Positions 52,642-62,166 of a stretch of DNA of 64,000 bases are shown piece after piece. Positions within the stretch are counted from its first letter, which is position 1, and the number at the start of each line of letters is the position of its first letter. The notes beneath the pieces are model-generated. The model saw nothing but the letters and a program-made list of their open reading frames with translations, was not told where the DNA came from and did no database searches. The translations under genes were made by a program, and so were the position numbers. This stretch comes from CAIYRG01 sp965247505 (GTDB lineage: Bacteria; Pseudomonadota; Alphaproteobacteria; Micropepsales; Micropepsaceae). Location: contig OZ252020.1 of NCBI GenBank assembly GCA_965247505.1, forward strand, positions 3,348,001 through 3,412,000, given 5' to 3'.

Positions 52642-54137
52642 ATCGCGGTATTGTTCTGTCGGAATATGCGGCTGAAGCCGCAAAACACCACCTGCTGCAG
52701 CATTATTCTGCGGGACACGTTCAGGAAGAGCTTTGTTTTGGTTTGTGGCGTCAGTCTACTGGTGCAACACGAAAGACCGCTATCCTCTACCAAATCCTAC
52801 TACCGAACCCGTCGGAGCGTAACTTACACGGAAATGCCAGTTTCGAGCCTCATTACCTTAGTCGGGTCGTAAGAGAGGCCCGAAGACAAAACGCAGGGGT
52901 CGCCTTTCTGCACAGTCATCCCACGTCGGGTTGGCAAGATATGAGTTCCGACGACATTGTCGCAGAGCGAGACGTAATATCATACCCCGCGCGAATAACA
53001 GGGAAACCTCTAGTCGGACTAACAATTGGGAGTGACGGATTCTGGAGTGCCCGATGGTGGGAAAACGATAGAAATGGGGTCACTAGACACTGGTGTGGCA
53101 AAGTTCGTGTAGTAAGAAAGAAGAAATACGAACTCTATCGACGTCCGCAACCAATGAGATCAAATGATTGGTCTAACCGACTTCGCCGAACGGAAGATAG
53201 TTGGGGAGAACAATTTCAAAGAACTTTAGAAGAACTTGAAGTGGGAATAGTCGGCATTGGCAGTGTGGGCTGCATTGCCGCAGAGTCCATCGCACGCATT
53301 GGAGTAGGTTCAATAACGCTAATCGATGGTGACTGCCTCGAAGAACACAACTTGGATAGACTGCTCTATGGTTCGGCAAACAAACTAGGAAGACTAAAAG
53401 TAGACATTGCGGCAGAGGCATTACAAGAACATGCGACAAACAGAACTTTTCGTTGTCTACGAGTAGCCGAAGGAATACAAAACGAAAAAGCATACAGGGC
53501 TGCTTTGGATTGCGATATCATTCTGAGTTGTGTGGACGGTCCCGTCGGTCGGGATGTTCTTAACTACATTGCACAAGCCCATCTCATTCCTGTCGTCGAC
53601 ACGGGTGTTGCCGTGGAAGCCTTTCAAAATCCCAAGAAATTCTTTGGTGCACACTGGCGAGCCCATGTAGTTACTCCGGAACATCAATGCCTGCGATGCG
53701 CAGGGCAATACAACTCCGGTGATGTAGTGGCTGAACTGGACGGATCGCTCGACGACCCTATCTACATTAAGGGCCTTGAGGATGCTGGTGTAAAGCAGAA
53801 TATGAACACATTTCCATTTGCATTAGGAGCCGCTGCCTTACAGGTTAATCTTGCCCTCAGATACATGCTCGGGGTCGATTGGTGGCCTGAATTAACTCGT
53901 CAGGAATACCAATTTGCCAAAGGCACTCTTTCCAGAGACCGCCTATTTTGCACCGACGCTTGTAATTTCCGTAAAATGGTTTGTGCAGGAGACCAAAAAA
54001 AACCACCATACCTACGAAGTCCGGTTGTTGCGGACCCTACAACCTCCCAAACAAACACCATTTTGGCATGGCTGCGGGGAGCGACTAGTTCTTTGCTTAA
54101 GAAGTTACGGCTTGGTCGACCTAGTGGAAAGCACTGA
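52638..54137 (+). CDS. JAB (JAMM) peptidase - E1/ThiF adenylyltransferase fusion
   Basis: This is a 499-residue protein. The N-terminal JAB domain (about 1-165) has the JAMM zinc motif: E at ~30-31 (EELCFG) and HSHPTSGWQDMSSDD (H92, H94, S103, D106). The C-terminal ThiF/E1 domain (about 195-450) has Rossmann GIGSVG (206-211), LIDGD (~228-232), the E1 NLDR motif at ~238-241, and zinc-ligand cysteines CLRC (351/354) and CTDAC (438/442). It activates the ubiquitin-like protein by adenylation, and the JAB part would process or deconjugate it. In known bacterial systems (Bil, CBASS II Cap2/Cap3) these activities sit on separate proteins or in other fusions. Confidence 0.88.
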   Translation: MNRGIVLSEYAAEAAKHHLLQHYSAGHVQEELCFGLWRQSTGATRKTAILYQILLPNPSERNLHGNASFEPHYLSRVVREARRQNAGVAFLHSHPTSGWQDMSSDDIVAERDVISYPARITGKPLVGLTIGSDGFWSARWWENDRNGVTRHWCGKVRVVRKKKYELYRRPQPMRSNDWSNRLRRTEDSWGEQFQRTLEELEVGIVGIGSVGCIAAESIARIGVGSITLIDGDCLEEHNLDRLLYGSANKLGRLKVDIAAEALQEHATNRTFRCLRVAEGIQNEKAYRAALDCDIILSCVDGPVGRDVLNYIAQAHLIPVVDTGVAVEAFQNPKKFFGAHWRAHVVTPEHQCLRCAGQYNSGDVVAELDGSLDDPIYIKGLEDAGVKQNMNTFPFALGAAALQVNLALRYMLGVDWWPELTRQEYQFAKGTLSRDRLFCTDACNFRKMVCAGDQKKPPYLRSPVVADPTTSQTNTILAWLRGATSSLLKKLRLGRPSGKH

Positions 54138-54167
54138 GGAACGACGGGCATGCGTGTCCTCGAACAA

Positions 54168-55280
54168 TCAATTTCTTCGATACTGTATATTCGATAACCG
54201 AACGTCAGGTCCACTCAAATGCCAGCGTTTGAGCATGGTATTGATAAAGTCTACTACGTTCCACGTGTGGTTGACGCAGGGCCCAATGACAATTGAGGAA
54301 TCTGTCACGAGGAAATTCGAAATTCCGGTTTCGCCTCTCAACAAGTAATGTCGAATACGGATACCACCGAACCCGTCTGGTTTTTCTTCATAATGTACTT
54401 CACTTTGAGATACGTTGATTCCCGGTATGACAAGGCGACATTCCTTTTCGTAATCGTATGCATCGCTCTTGTACAAATAGCGAAAAACATTCATTTGTTG
54501 TTGAATGCTACCTATCACACCCTTTCCAATGGAACTCAAATCAGTTGATAACGCCTCGTTGACTAGCCGAAGCACACCCTCAAAAAAAGCCATTAGCTTG
54601 CTAACGCCTTTTTGTCCGTACAGTACCTCATACAAAGGTAACTTGGTGTTTTCTTGCAGATTGCCACAGCTATCTTTCAAGATGAATTGTTCCAAGGGAA
54701 TCTGTATGGCGCACCCTTCACCTTCCCTTCCATAAGTGCGCCAGAAAGCCAAATTGTCAGCCATATCCCTGCTCTTGTCGGCGCGGACGAAGGAGATGTA
54801 GTAAGCGTAGTCATAGTGATTGGGGGCACCTGTGGCATTCTCTATGGTATCACTCGTGCCGAGAGAATTTGTGGAATTGACGGTGGTTCTCCATATCCAT
54901 TTTGTTCCTTCCGGCCAATGTCGATTTATGTAACAACCTTCATCTGGATCGTTGGCATGAAGAGTGTCGTATAGACGAAAACAATCATTATTTTCGAGAG
55001 GCAAATCCACGTTGTCCTTATCGGTTTTGTCCCGTGCAATTTCCTCTTCAGGGTCTATTTTCTTATGAATCAAGGCATATAAGATGTTCAACCCTGTATA
55101 GTGGATGACGGCATCTTTATCGAAACAAGGAGCAACGAGGTGAAGTTCCGATAGAGCTCGTTCCACTTCCAATGAGTAGGCATCGATGATGGACCTTGCG
55201 GCGCTGCCTTCTGAACCGGCATCCATATAGGCGCGAGCTCTCATGATGGCTTCTTCTATGGCAATCATTTCCTTGTCCAA
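54168..55280 (-). CDS. DUF2971-like protein
   Basis: This is a 370-residue protein. It has the DUF2971 features: an early H-Y-T segment (DAVIHYTGLNILYALI), later YYISFVRADKSRDMADNLAF, WRTYGREGEGCAIQIPL, and YDYEKECRLVIPG. These proteins are common in defence islands and their activity is not established. It converges on the JAB-E1 gene, with 30 bp between the stops, so it is a separate transcript. Its AT-rich base use matches the ubiquitin-like operon. Confidence 0.75.
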   Translation of the reverse strand: MDKEMIAIEEAIMRARAYMDAGSEGSAARSIIDAYSLEVERALSELHLVAPCFDKDAVIHYTGLNILYALIHKKIDPEEEIARDKTDKDNVDLPLENNDCFRLYDTLHANDPDEGCYINRHWPEGTKWIWRTTVNSTNSLGTSDTIENATGAPNHYDYAYYISFVRADKSRDMADNLAFWRTYGREGEGCAIQIPLEQFILKDSCGNLQENTKLPLYEVLYGQKGVSKLMAFFEGVLRLVNEALSTDLSSIGKGVIGSIQQQMNVFRYLYKSDAYDYEKECRLVIPGINVSQSEVHYEEKPDGFGGIRIRHYLLRGETGISNFLVTDSSIVIGPCVNHTWNVVDFINTMLKRWHLSGPDVRLSNIQYRRN

Positions 55281-55683
55281 TTGTTTTTACTAGTTGGTAT
55301 TCGTCGAATCATCTATAAAGGTTACTGCTAGCGGTAGTCCCGACAAACACGCAAAGTAGCGCGACATAGCGCGACATAGCGCGCACGTCCACGGGTGACT
55401 ATCGGTAGGCCAAACGCCGGTTGTCGGTTTCATTTGCCGGCGCAAACCGGCGGGAGATGCCGTGCAAACTGTGCGTCATCGCCTACTCCTGCAGGTTCAC
55501 ACGAAATGGTACGTCTTGGTCACCTTCGTGGAGCAAGCCTGGCATAGAAGCTTGGCTACCCGTATCAGCCGGGCCGTGTATGCCCGTTGTCAGCGTCTAT
55601 CGACACGGTTGTGCAGGCCCCTAAAGGTATACAGGGGTTGGGATCACCTGATACCAGCCTCCCCGCTCAGCTGATTCGCTAGG
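55281..55683. other. Intergenic stretch between DUF2971-like gene and IS66
   Basis: There is no convincing gene. It would contain the promoter of the DUF2971-like gene near 55290-55330 (AT-rich). It also holds three 10-bp units TAGCGCGACA (55357 onward) and a GCCGGTT/AACCGGC inverted repeat near 55415-55450. Confidence 0.5.
55357..55385. repeat. Short tandem repeat, 10-bp unit
   Basis: TAGCGCGACA occurs twice, followed by a partial third unit (TAGCGCGCA). It is too short to assign a role and may be a protein-binding iteron or slippage. Confidence 0.7.
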
Positions 55684-55721
55684 GTAAGCGCCCGGGGAAC
55701 GCCGGGATTGACGTTCGGCGA

Positions 55722-57330
55722 TCAGGAAGTTCCGAAGGAGGCGTTCGCCTGGCGAGCGGGGTCGAGCCGCGTCGGCAGCAGCGCTTCGGCGTCACTGAGT
55801 GACTGCGCCTTGGGTAGTTCGGTGAACACGTGGCGCAGGTAGGCATAGGGTTCGAGGCGGTTCGTGTTGGCGGTCTCAATCAGCGAGTACAGCCGGGCAC
55901 TCGCGTTGGCGCCAGCCACGGTATCGGGGAACAACCAGTTACGGCGCCCGACGACGAACGGACGAATCGCGTTTTCGATGGGGTTGACAGATGCCGTAGC
56001 GTCCGTCGTCGCAGAAGCGCACCAGCGCCTCCCACTGGTTGTGGAGATAGCTCATTGCCTTGCCCAGTGCGCTCGAAGGCGGCACCTTGGCAAGGGTGTC
56101 ATTGAGCCAGGCACGTAGCGCATCGAGCACCGGAACGCTCTCGGCTTGCCGGGTGCGGCGGCGTTCATCAGGAGACTCGTCGCGGATGCGGCGCTTGATG
56201 ACGAAGAGCGTTCGGATTCGCTGCAATGCATGGAGCGCACGGCGCACCTTCGCGGGCGGATCCTCCGGCAGCTTCTTTGGGTTCACACCAAGGCTTTTCA
56301 GCACATAGGTGAAGCCGCGCCGAGCATGGGCCCAACACGCCAGATGCACCAACCCCTGCTCTCGCACCACCGGCGCGTAGCCGCTGTAGCCGTCGGTGTG
56401 CAGCGCACCGGTGAACCCGCCGAGCAGGCGTCTGGCGACGTGTCCGGCGCGGGTCGGGTCATACTCGAACACCACGATGGGCGGCCCGGGTCCACCGCTC
56501 ATCTGTGCCCAGAGCTGGGACTTCGATTCCGCCGTCTTGCCGGGCTCTTTGAGCACCTGCACCGTGGTCTCGTCCATCAACAGGTAGGGTCGGTCGAGGA
56601 GTTCGTCGCGCAACAGATTCATCAGCGGCACCACGAGCTCGCCGAGACGCACCATCCACGTCGCCAGCGTCGTGCGCGAGAGCTCGACCCCGATGCGCCG
56701 GAACTGCTGGTGCTGGCGATACAGCGGCAACGCATCGGCGTACTTCGCCGTGGCGATGAAGGCGAGCAGTCCTGGGCTGGCCAGACTCTTCGCCAGCGGC
56801 TGCGCCGGCATCGGGGCGGTGCGAAGATGGCCCTCGCAACACGGGCAGCGGTACTTGCCGCGCACATGCCGCAGCACCCGCACCCGGGCGGGGACGATGT
56901 CGAGCTGCTCGCTCACCACCTCGCCGAAGCGCTCGAGCTCCACTGCGTGATGCGGGCAGGTGCGCTCGGCTTCCGGCAACGGATGCTCGATGTCGACGCG
57001 CGGCAGGAACTCGGGCAACGGCGCACGTTTCGGCGTGCCGCGCCGATGGGCACCGACCTCGGTGGCCGGCGCGCTCTCGGGCTCCTCGCCCGCGTCGGCC
57101 TCGGCCTCGTTGAACAGGCCCAGTTGCCCGTCGGGGAGCTTCTCCGACGACGGCGCAAACCGCCGCGCCAGGAGCAATCGCACCTGTTCTTGTAACTGCT
57201 CGATCATCGCTTCGCGCTGGGCGAGCGCGCTCTCGTGCTTGGCGATGACCGCGTCGCGTTCGTGAAGTTCGGATTCGTAGCGCCGTACCAGCACCTGCAA
57301 CGAGGCGAGGTCCTCGCTCGGGGCGAACAT
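55722..57330 (-). pseudogene. tnpC: IS66 TnpC transposase, frameshifted
   Basis: The first 450 or so codons are intact: coiled-coil N-terminus, the zinc-finger region YRCPCCEGHLRTAP, the DDE domain with LLMDETTVQVLKEPGK and LHTDGYSGYAPV, and the helical insert LACWAHARRGF. Near 55990 the sequence after YGI shifts frame. The conserved end NPIENAIRPFVVGRRNWLF, SARLYSLIETANTNRLEPYA continues in another frame to 55722. A single small indel explains the break. Confidence 0.9.
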
Positions 57331-57419
57331 TGGGGGTGCTCATGGCCGATAGCGTAAATCGCTTCGACCCTGAGCGTGATCAAACTTTCTTATGCCCCGA
57401 TCAATCGTCCTGTTCACCT

Positions 57420-57776
57420 TCAGTACATCGAGGCGTAGTGCAGATGCTGGTGCGGGCGCATGCGCCAGATGTCATAGCCGTCGAGCAGGAAGTTGAGTTG
57501 CGTCCCGGTGAGATTCACTACCGCGTCGACCCCGCGCGGCCAAGCGAACCGCGCTCGCTCCAGGCGCTTTTGCCACAGCACGAATCCGCATCGCTCCCAG
57601 TACAGAATCCGGCACTGGATGCGCCGGCGATTGGTGAACACGAACAACTGCGCCGAGAATGGGTCCATCGACAGCGTGTCCTGCACCAGCATCGCCAGCC
57701 CCGTGATCTGCTTCCTGAAGGCCACAGGCTCGACGCACAGCCACACCTCGATTCCCTCGTTGGCCGGACGAATCAT
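57420..57776 (-). CDS. tnpB: IS66 accessory protein TnpB
   Basis: The product is 118 residues from ATG 57776 (MIRPANEGIEVWLCVEPVAF), overlapping the tnpA stop (ATGA). It has the typical IS66 Orf2 motifs DPFSAQLFVFTNRRR and LYWERCGFVLWQKRLE. The frame is intact, but the element's other genes are broken. Confidence 0.92.
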   Translation of the reverse strand: MIRPANEGIEVWLCVEPVAFRKQITGLAMLVQDTLSMDPFSAQLFVFTNRRRIQCRILYWERCGFVLWQKRLERARFAWPRGVDAVVNLTGTQLNFLLDGYDIWRMRPHQHLHYASMY

Positions 57777-58120
57777 GGCAGCCGGCTCGCACACTCCAGA
57801 ACCGCGGCAAAGGCGCTACTCTCGGCATGGGCGGAGACCTCGACGACGACCCCGTTGGGCAGATGCACGCGAAACGCCGCGGCTCCCATCGCAATCCGCA
57901 CCGGCACCAACTGCGGCACCGGCGCCGTCGGCTCGCTCAGCACCACGCGGCGTTTGAGTGCCGAGTGCGTGGTGTACAGTCAGCTGACCGACAGCCCATG
58001 GGCTTGCGCGTACGCCTTCAGCGTCTGCCCTTGCTTGCGACAGGCCCGGAGATGGTCAAGCCAGAATTGCTCGCGGGCCGTGGGACGCGAACCAGGGTTG
58101 CGAATCGCCCGAGCCATCAT
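57773..58120 (-). pseudogene. tnpA: IS66 TnpA with premature stop
   Basis: MMARAIRNPGSRPTAREQFW, then LRACRKQGQTLKAYAQAHGL, SVS is followed by TGA (57980-57982), then the same frame continues (LYTTHSALKRR, VPVRIAMGAAAFRVHLPNGV) to the normal stop overlapping tnpB. It is one nonsense codon in an otherwise normal 115-codon gene. Confidence 0.85.
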
Positions 58121-58345
58121 CGGCACCCTTCATCGGACAATGAAGCGGATACCCTGGCATGACCCGTCCTCGCTACGGAACTACGCACTTCTCCGGGCGC
58201 TTACATTGCGTCGACACAGAGACGAACAATCCGACAACGACCGTCGAGCCAGATCGAGTTCCGAACAAGAAGCACTCTATCCACGCAAACTGCTGATTGT
58301 CGACTACGCAGCCAGTCGCCGTACAGTGACCTTCCGTTTCATTCT

Positions 58346-58597
58346 CTATAGCGCGCTGACTTCCCCAAAATCCTCGGCTGACTTTTTCAAGATTTCTTGA
58401 AAGCACTCGTCACAAACGCGTTTGGCTGAAGAATACGCACCGCCAATCTTGGGGATTTCGATACAGGTCTCTCCTGCCATGAACGGTACATGGCATCGCG
58501 AGCACTTGCTTTGCCGCTGCACGGCTATCCGCTTAGGCCTTCCGTTCGAGCCGCCAATCAGCGACGGCACGGGCCCTCTAGGCTTCCTTTTGCTCAT
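58346..58597 (-). CDS. Small zinc-finger protein downstream of helicase
   Basis: The product is 83 residues from ATG 58597, overlapping the helicase stop by 20 bases in another frame. The N-terminus is basic (MSKRKPRGPVPSLIGGSNGR). Two CxxC pairs (KCSRCHVPF; RVCDECFQEIL), separated by about 29 residues, suggest a treble-clef or PARP-type zinc finger. Tight overlap implies translational coupling and a shared role with the helicase, perhaps nucleic-acid recognition. Confidence 0.65.
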   Translation of the reverse strand: MSKRKPRGPVPSLIGGSNGRPKRIAVQRQSKCSRCHVPFMAGETCIEIPKIGGAYSSAKRVCDECFQEILKKSAEDFGEVSAL

Positions 58598-60608
58598 ATT
58601 CCGTCTTTGCCTTGTGCACCCGCCGGACGAGCGTTTGAAGTACGTCGTCGAGATTGGCCAAAACGTGCTTGAATTCCTCTGTGCTGGCCTGAGTACGTTC
58701 CTTTCCAAGTCGCTTGTTGATTTCGTGATTGATCATCATAAGGGCTGACACGTAGTTGTTCTTCCCCGAAATGTTCAGCGACTTGTACTTGTAGGTCAAC
58801 TCGGTCCCTATCATCGAAAGTCCAACATGATTAAGGAGAAGCTTCGCCAAGCGTTGTGCTTGTTCGTATAGCCGCTTCTTCGCCTCTCCCCATTCGCGTT
58901 GGGGCTGGACGAGAAACGGCTCTGTGGGTGCACGTTTTCGGACCGCAGCTTGCCGTGCCATCTTGACCATTTCTTCAGCTTGGTCAGGGTCAAGGCCGAA
59001 CAGCTTCAGACGCTCGCGTATGTCCTCGACAATCTGCTGATCCTCGGCGGTAGTGAAGTCCTCTTCCCATAAAGACTCTACGATCTCTCCGTGCACAACG
59101 ATTCTTTCATGGGCGGTCAGCCTTGCGGAACCGTCGAGCACCGACGTCGGCACTTCCGGTTCATTACCGCCGATGACTTTGTCCCAGAAGGCTTGGTCGT
59201 CATTCTCGAATTGTTTGAATTCCTTCAGACGCTCATCAAGATTCATGCCGAGGTGTGTCACGACGTGACCAACGTTATCGGGATGCACTGTGTCGTTCTG
59301 TACAACAACACGCATAATCCTACCGACAAACTGGACATATGGCGCCAGGGTTCGGAAAGGACGGAAAATTGCCGCAACGCTAAGCTTCGGGTGATCGAAG
59401 CCCTCCCCTAACATTTGGACCTGTACGATGCAATCGAGTGTTCCATTGTGGAGTTCGTTGAGGATCGCTGCCTGCCGGTCGTCACTCTGCTTGCTGTGAA
59501 TGACATCTGCGCTATACCCACGCTCCTGATACAGCGAACGGATCTCTCGCGCATGGTCAATCGAGCACGCCACGGCGATCACCTGATGGCGCGTCCCGCT
59601 TTGCCGTAGCTCTTCCAGCTTCTCCAAACTGCTATCAACGATGTGTTGGTTACATGGACGCGCAAGCGCGACACCTCGGCTGAACCAGTCTTCTTCCTTC
59701 AGCTTCAGTACGTCGTCGAGGTTGTAGGTTCGGCCGCGCTCGTCGCGAAATCCCAACTCAATTTCCGAAGGCGCAACATAACTCGCTTTTAACCTCTTAA
59801 TATAGCCCTTCAATGTGGCACTTCTGAACGAGTAGCGGAAGACCAGTTCACCGTCGATTTCCTGTCGATCGCTCCGAAACGGCGTAGCTGTCAGGTGGAT
59901 AACCTTGGCAGACGGAAAACGCTCAATAACTTTTTGCCAGCTTTCAGCTGCACTATGGTGTGCCTCGTCGACGATAATCATGTCGAAGAAGTCGTCGGGA
60001 AATTGCATAAGCCACTTGTCGACGTTCGTGGCGAGTTGCTGGATGTTCGTGATAACGATGTGAGATTTGGTGGCAACGGAGATGTTGCCGGTCTCCAGTG
60101 TGCAGGCCAATGGCCCTGACACCATTTGATCCCTATGCAAGACGGCCGTCTTCCGCCAGAAGCATTTCTGACGATTTGTAATGTCCATCGCGTCATAGAG
60201 GCCGTTCTTGATTGTGAGGTTCGGCGCGATGACAACAACGCGCCCCTCCGCGAGTCCGAGGGGGAGAAGCGCGGCCAACCCCGTCTTGCCGCAGCCCACA
60301 GGGATCTGGAGGATTGCCTTGTTCTTTCCAGCGCGGAAGAACTCATAAGTCCGGAGATAACCATCGTGTTGCGGTTCGCGCAGGAAGGAGTTCCCTCCGA
60401 TATTGAAATCCAGATTGAGGAAGAAGGATTCCAGCGGCTGGTTCGTACGAACCCAAGCGTCTAATCCCCCTTTCTCGAAGACCCACTTCTTGCCAATTTT
60501 CCGCGCCGGAATGCGGCCCTCACGCGCTAGCGTATAGAGCGCGGTCTTGCCCATGCTCAGATACGCCGCGGTTTCATCAACGGACATCCATCTGCCTTCG
60601 GATTCCAT
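58578..60608 (-). CDS. SF2 DEAD/DEAH helicase with N-terminal excisionase-type HTH
   Basis: The product is 676 residues from ATG 60608, with GGAGG 8 bases upstream. Residues ~8-55 form a MerR/excisionase HTH_17 (WMSVDETAAYLSMGKTALYT, RKIGKKWVFEKGGLDAWV). The helicase core follows: motif I PVGCGKTGL, motif II VDEAHH, motif III TATPF, and C-terminal RecA-like motifs FVGRIMR. The last ~200 residues are helical (KKRLYEQAQRLAKLLLN). Fusing a site-recognition HTH to a restriction-type helicase suggests DNA targeting. It is probably operonic with the zinc-finger protein. Its role may be phage defence, but that is inference. Confidence 0.83.
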   Translation of the reverse strand: MESEGRWMSVDETAAYLSMGKTALYTLAREGRIPARKIGKKWVFEKGGLDAWVRTNQPLESFFLNLDFNIGGNSFLREPQHDGYLRTYEFFRAGKNKAILQIPVGCGKTGLAALLPLGLAEGRVVVIAPNLTIKNGLYDAMDITNRQKCFWRKTAVLHRDQMVSGPLACTLETGNISVATKSHIVITNIQQLATNVDKWLMQFPDDFFDMIIVDEAHHSAAESWQKVIERFPSAKVIHLTATPFRSDRQEIDGELVFRYSFRSATLKGYIKRLKASYVAPSEIELGFRDERGRTYNLDDVLKLKEEDWFSRGVALARPCNQHIVDSSLEKLEELRQSGTRHQVIAVACSIDHAREIRSLYQERGYSADVIHSKQSDDRQAAILNELHNGTLDCIVQVQMLGEGFDHPKLSVAAIFRPFRTLAPYVQFVGRIMRVVVQNDTVHPDNVGHVVTHLGMNLDERLKEFKQFENDDQAFWDKVIGGNEPEVPTSVLDGSARLTAHERIVVHGEIVESLWEEDFTTAEDQQIVEDIRERLKLFGLDPDQAEEMVKMARQAAVRKRAPTEPFLVQPQREWGEAKKRLYEQAQRLAKLLLNHVGLSMIGTELTYKYKSLNISGKNNYVSALMMINHEINKRLGKERTQASTEEFKHVLANLDDVLQTLVRRVHKAKTEYEQKEA

Positions 60609-60957
60609 AGTGGCACCTCCACATGATAGCAAATGATAACAAATGCCAGTGACGGCGTCAACAACCGACAGCCAACACGCACCGGCCACACGGTGTCGAC
60701 CTCACCCGTTTAGCTCGCCTCCCTCACAGGCACTGCGTTCAACTCCCCCGCCATGCCTGTGGTCCGGGCCCGCTGTCCCTGACGGCGTGACAAAGCCGGA
60801 CCGGGAGACATGTGGCTCGCGTGGCGGCTGTGCTCCGAACGTGTTGATCGGCGTGGAATATTGACCCCTATCGGGGGTAATCGGCGTCCAAAATTGACCC
60901 CCCATTGTTTGTTCCCATGAACGCGCCTTGTTATTGGACGGACGAGGTGAGGGGGAG

Positions 60958-61808
60958 ATGCTGGTAGTGGAAACGATCGCACGGATCCGTCGGGATCATC
61001 TGGTGAGGGGCGTTCCGATCAAGAAGATCGCCCGGGATTTGAGGGTTTCGAAGAACACGATGCGCAAGGTGGTGCGGGGCGATGAGACCTCGTACAGCTA
61101 CGAGCGCAAGATCCAGCCGATGCTGAAGCTTGGACCGTGGGTGGATGAGCTCGAGCGCCAGCTGGAGGCCAACGAGAAGAAGGCGCGCCGGGATCGGCTG
61201 TCTCTGCTGCGGATTCATGAAGACCTTGCGTCTCTGGGCTATGAGGGCGGCTACGACGCGGTGCGCCGCTATGCCAGGGTCTGGCGGCGCCGGCACCGGC
61301 TGTTGTCGTCGTCCGAGGCCTATGTGCCGCTGATCTTCGATCCGGGCGAGGCCTACCAGTTCGACTGGAGCCACGAATACGCGGTGTTGTCGGGCACGAC
61401 GACCAGGGTGAAGGCGGCGCACATGCGGCTGTGTCACAGCCACATGCAGCTGGTCCAGATCTTCCCACGCGAGAGCCAGGAGATGGTGTTCGAGGCGCAC
61501 GAGCGCGCGTTCCGCTTCTTCGGCGGGGTCTGCCGGCGCGGCATCTACGACAACATGAAGACGGCGGTGAGCACGGTGTTCGTGGGCAAGAAGCGGGACT
61601 ACAACCGCCGCTTCCAGGAGATGTGTACCCACCATCTGGTGGAGCCTGTGGCGTGCACGCCCGGGGCTGGCTGGGAGAAGGGGCAGGTCGAGAGACAGGT
61701 GGGTTACGTTCGCGGCCGCCTGTTCGTGCCCAGCCCGCGGGGCCGCTCCTACGCCGAGATCAACGAGTGGCTCATGGATCGGTGCATCGAGGACGCCAAG
61801 AAGCATCC
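60958..61808 (+). pseudogene. istA: istA 5' part (second IS21 family)
   Basis: From ATG 60958 (MLVVETIARIRRDHLVRGVP) it reads the HTH VPIKKIARDLRVSKNTMRKV and the DDE core start FDPGEAYQFDWSHEYAVLSG, YDNMKTAVSTVFVGKKR and GWEKGQVERQVGYVRGRLF. It is cut at 61808 by the IS3 element. It is a different subfamily from the IS21 copies at the window start. Confidence 0.9.
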
Positions 61809-61869
61809 TGGACCCTGCTGACGAAAGTGGAGACGTCCTGCGATAGGATTTTGATCGCAGGAGGTGCAA

Positions 61870-62166
61870 ATGTCGAAGCAGAATGGGAACAAGGGCCGGC
61901 GGTTTGATCGGGCCTTCAAGGAAGAAGCCGTCCGTCTTTTACAGACGAGCGGGCGCAGGCAGCGGCAGATAGCAGGAGATCTTGGGATCAGCGTCAGCGC
62001 GCTCGGCCGCTGGGTCGCAGAATTGCGTGAGGAGGATTTGCTTTCCGGTCCGCATGAGGATGCAGCGAAGGAGATTACCCGCCTACGCCGAGAGCGTGAT
62101 CTGGCCCGTCAGGAACGTGATCTCCTAAAAAAAGCGCTGGCCTTCTTCGCCAGGGAAAGTCGATGA
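61870..62166 (+). CDS. IS3-family transposase OrfA (copy 2)
   Basis: This 98-residue HTH protein is the same as the one at 5830-6126, except for one Ala/Leu-to-Phe type difference near the start (RRFDRAFKEEAV). GGAGG precedes the ATG, and the 4-base overlap with orfB is retained. Confidence 0.93.
   Translation: MSKQNGNKGRRFDRAFKEEAVRLLQTSGRRQRQIAGDLGISVSALGRWVAELREEDLLSGPHEDAAKEITRLRRERDLARQERDLLKKALAFFARESR

Larger units (their letters stand above)
55684..58204 (-). mobile_element. IS66-family element, decayed
   Basis: The ends are GTAAGCGCCCGGGGAACG at 55684 and GTAAGCGCCCGGAGAAG (minus strand, ending 58204), the usual IS66 termini. Gene order on the minus strand is tnpA, tnpB, tnpC. tnpA has a premature stop and tnpC a frameshift. 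No 8-bp duplication flanks it. Confidence 0.9.

Noticed and set aside
55421..55674. Overlapping short plus-strand frames before IS66
   Set aside because: They have Cys/Arg-rich translations without motifs or ribosome sites.
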